From NCBI RefSeq assembly GCF_018309085.1, contig NZ_CP070502.1, positions 1,116,001 to 1,180,000 on the forward strand: 64,000 bases of DNA, given 5' to 3'. The translations under genes were made by a program, and so were the position numbers. This DNA is from Sporosarcina sp. Marseille-Q4063. Its GTDB lineage: Bacteria; Bacillota; Bacilli; Bacillales_A; Planococcaceae. The notes under the pieces were generated by a model. It had not been told where the DNA came from and made no database searches. It was given only the letters and a program-made list of their open reading frames with translations. Below, in pieces: positions 60,665 through 64,000 of the stretch (positions are counted from its first letter, which is position 1; the number at the start of each line of letters is the position of its first letter).

Positions 60665-61702
60665 ATGGATTTAACTATGAACAATAAAATTTTTCAGGAC
60701 ATTACATCATATACCGAGCAGGTAAAACAAGAGATGCATGCATCAGCTTCTGCGTTGATAATTATGAAAGACAATAAAATAGTACATGAATGGTATTCAG
60801 GTACTCATCACTTTGAAAAGGGAGCAAGAAAAATAGATAATTCTTCAAGGTTCAACGTCTATTCGACCAGAGTCACTTATGTTGGCCTCGCAATAGCATT
60901 AGCTGTATATGAAGGATTTTTAGGCTTGGATGATAGACTAAGCGATCATTTGAATGAATATGATAGAGAAATTCTTGGGGATACCACCATCAGACATTTA
61001 TTAACACGTTGTACTGGTTTAAAATTTGAAAATAAAAATGTTAACCGTGTCTTTGATGTAGCAACTAATATTGAAGGAAAAAGACCGGACATTCTAGCGA
61101 AAATCTTATACAAAGCTACGGGCAAGACAGTAAATGAAGTTCTATCAAATAGAGTTTTCAAGCCATTAAACTGGAAAAATACCGGGTGGGTCACTGAAGG
61201 TGATCATCATTTAGTCTGTGATATAAATTCGTCTGAGAGTTACCCGACATTAAGGATCGGCTCCAATATAGGTGATGAAAGAAATTTATATGTAAGTGCC
61301 AGAGAGTTAGCTTTATGGGGAAATTTACATTTATATAGTGGAATGTTTGAAGATAGTGAAATACTCCCTAAAGAAATTTTTGATCTAGCAACTTCAGTTC
61401 AAAGTCCGAATACTTTACCAAGCCAACTTCCAAAATTCGGTTTTCTATGGTGGATCAAAGATAGTGAAGTGTCTGTTGATTATAATGAATTAGGTTCAGA
61501 CTTACCTGATGGCTCATACCAAATACTAGGAGCATCTGGATGTTCCTGCACCGTTATTCCGGAATTCAATGCAGTAGCTGATAGAATGTACAATAGTTTA
61601 AATGCTTCTGAAAATCTAGGATTCGATTATGTAAGTGATATTCAAATGTTTGGAAACCTGGTTATTTCAAGTGTAGATAAAATGAAGTTTTATATTAAAT
61701 AG
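60665..61702 (+). CDS. Beta-lactamase-fold serine hydrolase, probably inactive
   Basis: About 345 residues; the ATG at 60665 has GGGGGG seven bases upstream (another ATG at 60659 is too close to it). It resembles class C beta-lactamase/esterase proteins: ASASALIIMKDNKIVHEWYSG, YVGLAIALAVYEGFLGLDD, HLLTRCTGL, YKATGKTVNEVLSNRVFKPLNW. The nucleophile motif reads S-T-R-V, where S-x-x-K is required, and the expected Tyr-x-Asn block between HLLT and KATGK is not there. A pseudoenzyme or decaying gene is likely. Confidence 0.75.
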   Translation: MDLTMNNKIFQDITSYTEQVKQEMHASASALIIMKDNKIVHEWYSGTHHFEKGARKIDNSSRFNVYSTRVTYVGLAIALAVYEGFLGLDDRLSDHLNEYDREILGDTTIRHLLTRCTGLKFENKNVNRVFDVATNIEGKRPDILAKILYKATGKTVNEVLSNRVFKPLNWKNTGWVTEGDHHLVCDINSSESYPTLRIGSNIGDERNLYVSARELALWGNLHLYSGMFEDSEILPKEIFDLATSVQSPNTLPSQLPKFGFLWWIKDSEVSVDYNELGSDLPDGSYQILGASGCSCTVIPEFNAVADRMYNSLNASENLGFDYVSDIQMFGNLVISSVDKMKFYIK

Positions 61703-61780
61703 GAACAGTTACAGGAGGTACTTCATGTATCTCCCCCTACTTTTCGTGAAATAGATTCTTCCCGAAGTGCAAAATTTATT

Positions 61781-61906
61781 ATATCCGCGCATTCGGTACG
61801 GATATCAGCAGAAATCCACATTATATCCGCACATTTGAACCGCATATCAGCAGCAATTCACCCTATATCAGCACATTTCACACTTATATCCGCAAAACAG
61901 GTCCTT
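61781..61906. repeat. Exact 21-bp-period tandem array, six units
   Basis: The core ATATC(C/A)GC starts at 61781, 61802, 61823, 61844, 61865 and 61886, exactly 21 bp apart. The rest of each unit varies around RCATTTSACMCT. The last unit is degraded. It lies between convergent genes and has no open frame of interest. 21 bp is two helical turns, so the cores face one side of the DNA. Confidence 0.88.
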
Positions 61907-61923
61907 TCTCCTAGATCCGAATG

Positions 61924-61953
61924 AAAAAAAGGAAGTACAGGATGTACTCCCCT
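61924..61953 (-). terminator. Terminator of the quinone oxidoreductase gene
   Basis: On the minus strand GGGGAGTAC / GTACTTCC with a 5-base loop, followed by TTTTTTT. It starts 8 bp past the stop at 61961. Confidence 0.8.
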
Positions 61954-61960
61954 AATTTCC

Positions 61961-62944
61961 TTATGGAATCAACACCAGTTTCCCCATAGTCTTCCTTCCC
62001 TGAAGGTCCCGGTGCGCTTCGGCTGCGTCTTCCAATTTATACGTGCCGCCGATTGTCAGTTCGAGTTCACCGCTGTCGATATAATGAAGCAACTCACTGA
62101 AACTTTTTAGATATAACTCTGGTTTATTCACGATTTGCGGCAAGAAGAAGCCAATCACTGATTGATTTTTACGCATCAGTTGCGCTGGATAAAATTGGGC
62201 TTGTTCCCCGCTGGCTGCGCCGAATATGACTAATCTGCCGAATGGAGCCAGGCATGTCACTGTTTTATCGAAGATGTCTCCGCCGACCATTTCAAGGGCA
62301 ACATCCACGCCTTTTCCATCTGTCAGCTGAAGAACTTGTTGTTCCCAATCTTCTTCTGTGTAGTTGACGAGATGATCTGCGCCTAACTTTTCGGCGTGCG
62401 CTAGTTTTTCATCACTGCTCGCTGTCGCAATAACTTTTCCGGCGCCAAAAATTTTAGCCAGCTGAACAGAAATTGCGCCTACACCGCCCGCTGCGGCATG
62501 AACAAGAACTGTTTCTCCTTTTTCCAGACGTCCCATCGTCTTCAGAATATGATAAGCAGTCTGCCCCTGCAGCGGAAGTGCGACCGCGTCGTTATAATCG
62601 ACACCATTGGGAATCAGTGCCAATCCCATTTCATGCACTTTCACAAATTCTGCATAAGCGCCCGATTCAATTAACGAAACAATACGCATGCCAGGTATGA
62701 AGTGCGTTACATTTTTACCTACTGCGACAATTTCACCTGCGATTTCAGCGCCTGGAATAAACGGCAATTCTGTCGGAACAACATATTTCCCTTCGCGCCG
62801 CGCAGTATCTGCATAGTTCACGCCGATTGCTTTCACACTGACCAATACTTCTTGATCACCTATTTCCGGGATTTCTACATCCATATACTTTAAAACTTCT
62901 GGTCCGCCGTATTCTTCAAATTGAATGGCTTTCATCATGTTCAC
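61961..62944 (-). CDS. Zinc-independent quinone oxidoreductase (MDR family)
   Basis: About 327 residues. I favour the GTG at 62944 (GGGGGA seven bases upstream) or the ATG at 62938; the longer frame overlaps the aldehyde dehydrogenase stop. It has MKAIQFEEYGGPEVL, GVNYADTARREGKY, PFIPGAEIAGEIVAVG, VHAAAGGVGAISVQLAK (NADPH loop) and a final YKLEDAAEAHRDLQGRKTMGKLVL. These mark an NADPH:quinone reductase of the MDR family without structural zinc Cys. It follows the aldehyde dehydrogenase gene directly, so both may clear reactive carbonyls. Confidence 0.9.
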   Translation of the reverse strand: MNMMKAIQFEEYGGPEVLKYMDVEIPEIGDQEVLVSVKAIGVNYADTARREGKYVVPTELPFIPGAEIAGEIVAVGKNVTHFIPGMRIVSLIESGAYAEFVKVHEMGLALIPNGVDYNDAVALPLQGQTAYHILKTMGRLEKGETVLVHAAAGGVGAISVQLAKIFGAGKVIATASSDEKLAHAEKLGADHLVNYTEEDWEQQVLQLTDGKGVDVALEMVGGDIFDKTVTCLAPFGRLVIFGAASGEQAQFYPAQLMRKNQSVIGFFLPQIVNKPELYLKSFSELLHYIDSGELELTIGGTYKLEDAAEAHRDLQGRKTMGKLVLIP

Positions 62945-62964
62945 TAAATTTCCCCCTTCTGATT

Positions 62965-64000
62965 TCACAATCCAACCGAAATATATTTAACTTCCAAATA
63001 CTCGTCCATTCCTTGATGCCCGCCTTCTCTTCCAAGTCCGCTTTGCTTGAATCCGCCGAATGGAGCTTGCGGCGTTGATGGGATGCCGTCGTTCAAGCCG
63101 ACAATTCCGTATTCTAGTTGTTCGGAAATGTGGATTCCTTTTGTGATGTTTTCTGTGAATACATAGGCTGCAAGGCCATAAATAGAATCATTCGCGCGGC
63201 TGATTGCTTCGTCTTCTGTTTTGAATGTTGTAATCGGTGTGACTGGACCGAAAGTTTCGTCTGTCATGCAGATCATATCATCCGATACGCCAGTTAAGAT
63301 CGTCGGTTCGAAGAAGAGGCCGCCTTTTGCGTTTCCGCCGAGTTCGATTCTCGCGCCTTTTTCTTTCGCATCGTCAACATGTTGCTGGACTTTTTCAATC
63401 GCCGCCTCGTCTATTAATGGACCAATGTCGGTACCGTCTTCCAAACCGTTGCCCACTTTTAATGCACTTGCTTTTTCAACGAGCTTCTTCGTAAAGGCAT
63501 CCGCTATTGATTCGTGAACGTAAACGCGGTTTACACAAACGCAAGTTTGTCCTGCGTTGCGGAATTTGGCTGCGAGCACGCCTTCTGCCGCTTTGTCTAA
63601 ATCACAGTCTTCGAGAACGATTGCTGGTGCATGGCCCCCGAGTTCGAGTGAAATCTTCTTAACCGTTTCGGCCGCGCCTTTCATGAGTTCTTTCCCGACT
63701 TCAGTGGATCCCGTAAATGTCAGTTTTCGTACACGCGTATCTGCGAGCCATGTTTCGCCGATTACTTTTGAATCGCCGGTTACGACATTCAACACGCCTT
63801 TTGGAATGCCCGCTTGTTCTGCTAGTTGAACGAGTTTAATAGCCGTTATCGGAGTTAAATTTGCCGGTTTAATGACAACCGTGCAACCTGCCGCAAGCGC
63901 CGGACCGACTTTTCTCGTGATCATTGCGGCCGGGAAATTCCACGGCGTGATGACCGCGGTTACGCCGACGGGTTGTTTGTTTACGAATAATCGTTTGTTT
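62965..64000 (-). CDS. Aldehyde dehydrogenase (succinate-semialdehyde type), 5' end outside the window
   Basis: 345 codons are visible and the frame runs off the right edge. Conserved blocks: [23 protein letters not shown] (cofactor and oxyanion Asn), [30 protein letters not shown] (general base Glu), [11 protein letters not shown] (nucleophile Cys) and [15 protein letters not shown]. The last motif and the CVCVNR pattern favour NAD(P)-dependent succinate-semialdehyde dehydrogenase. About 130 N-terminal residues lie beyond the window. Confidence 0.9.
   Translation of the reverse strand, partial: NKRLFVNKQPVGVTAVITPWNFPAAMITRKVGPALAAGCTVVIKPANLTPITAIKLVQLAEQAGIPKGVLNVVTGDSKVIGETWLADTRVRKLTFTGSTEVGKELMKGAAETVKKISLELGGHAPAIVLEDCDLDKAAEGVLAAKFRNAGQTCVCVNRVYVHESIADAFTKKLVEKASALKVGNGLEDGTDIGPLIDEAAIEKVQQHVDDAKEKGARIELGGNAKGGLFFEPTILTGVSDDMICMTDETFGPVTPITTFKTEDEAISRANDSIYGLAAYVFTENITKGIHISEQLEYGIVGLNDGIPSTPQAPFGGFKQSGLGREGGHQGMDEYLEVKYISVGL

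Noticed and set aside
61781..61906. A CRISPR-like array of short repeats.
   Set aside because: The repeat core is only 8 bp with 13-bp variable parts, far below CRISPR sizes, and no cas genes are present.
1..64000. tRNA or rRNA genes.
   Set aside because: No cloverleaf-like block with a GTTCGAATC loop or rRNA signature was seen in the intergenic regions; a tRNAscan run would settle it.

Overview
The window looks like chromosome of a low-GC Gram-positive spore-former of the Bacillales, most like Planococcaceae (Sporosarcina and relatives). This is inferred from strong AGGAGG-type ribosome sites, frequent TTG and GTG starts, CcpA cre boxes, an Fnr-type box, a RocB-type peptidase, a CitA/DcuS-type two-component system and many small Bacillus-type membrane and lipoproteins. 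No rRNA, tRNA, CRISPR array or prophage was seen.

Region 1 (1-14.5 kb) is a defence island with decay. It holds a DUF4365-like nuclease candidate, a remnant that reads like the C-terminus of BrxL (BREX), a complete type I restriction-modification operon (hsdM-hsdS-hsdR), two unknown small genes behind a perfect 19-bp inverted repeat, a methyltransferase-specificity fusion with no R subunit, and a SNF2 helicase pseudogene. A c-di-GMP-I riboswitch aptamer with no gene behind it abuts the helicase remnant.

Region 2 (14.5-33 kb) is a mosaic of small accessory genes: AraC and Rrf2 regulators, two LytM/M23 peptidases, an AlkD-like protein, a MATE pump, a methyltransferase, a Nudix hydrolase and a toxin-antitoxin pair. 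A local family of five paralogous membrane-anchored proteins lies here, mixed with three pseudogenes. One of these was broken by a clean 14-bp tandem duplication. A near-identical terminator element occurs three times and a promoter-like module twice. Three small genes (16659-16826, 24288-24446 and the broken 27325-27596) are too short or too damaged for a simple ORF scan.

Region 3 (33-56 kb) is mostly metabolism and transport: a cytosine-deaminase-like amidohydrolase, a TAXI-type TRAP transporter operon, three lipoproteins, an intact IS3-family element, an ECF-type sigma factor with a DUF4179 partner, RocB, a DASS carboxylate transporter next to a CitA/DcuS-type two-component system, a BCCT transporter and a DUF438-hemerythrin-PAS protein behind a class II Fnr-type promoter. 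Both carboxylate-type uptake systems have a cre box upstream.

Region 4 (45.9-46.8 and 56.7-58.7 kb) carries two Rpn-family PD-(D/E)XK nucleases. Each has a perfect ribosome site and ATG inside the gene, at the start of the C-terminal segment. Behind the second gene lie three stand-alone ORFs that begin at exactly that ribosome site and ATG and encode only variable versions of the C-terminal segment. This resembles the RpnL/RpnS arrangement (nuclease plus intragenic small protein), expanded into an orphan array, and is the most interesting system in the window. Two intergenic repeat arrays (92-bp units at 46.9 kb, exact 21-bp units at 61.8 kb) and an acyl-CoA dehydrogenase, a degenerate serine hydrolase, a quinone oxidoreductase and a truncated aldehyde dehydrogenase complete the window.
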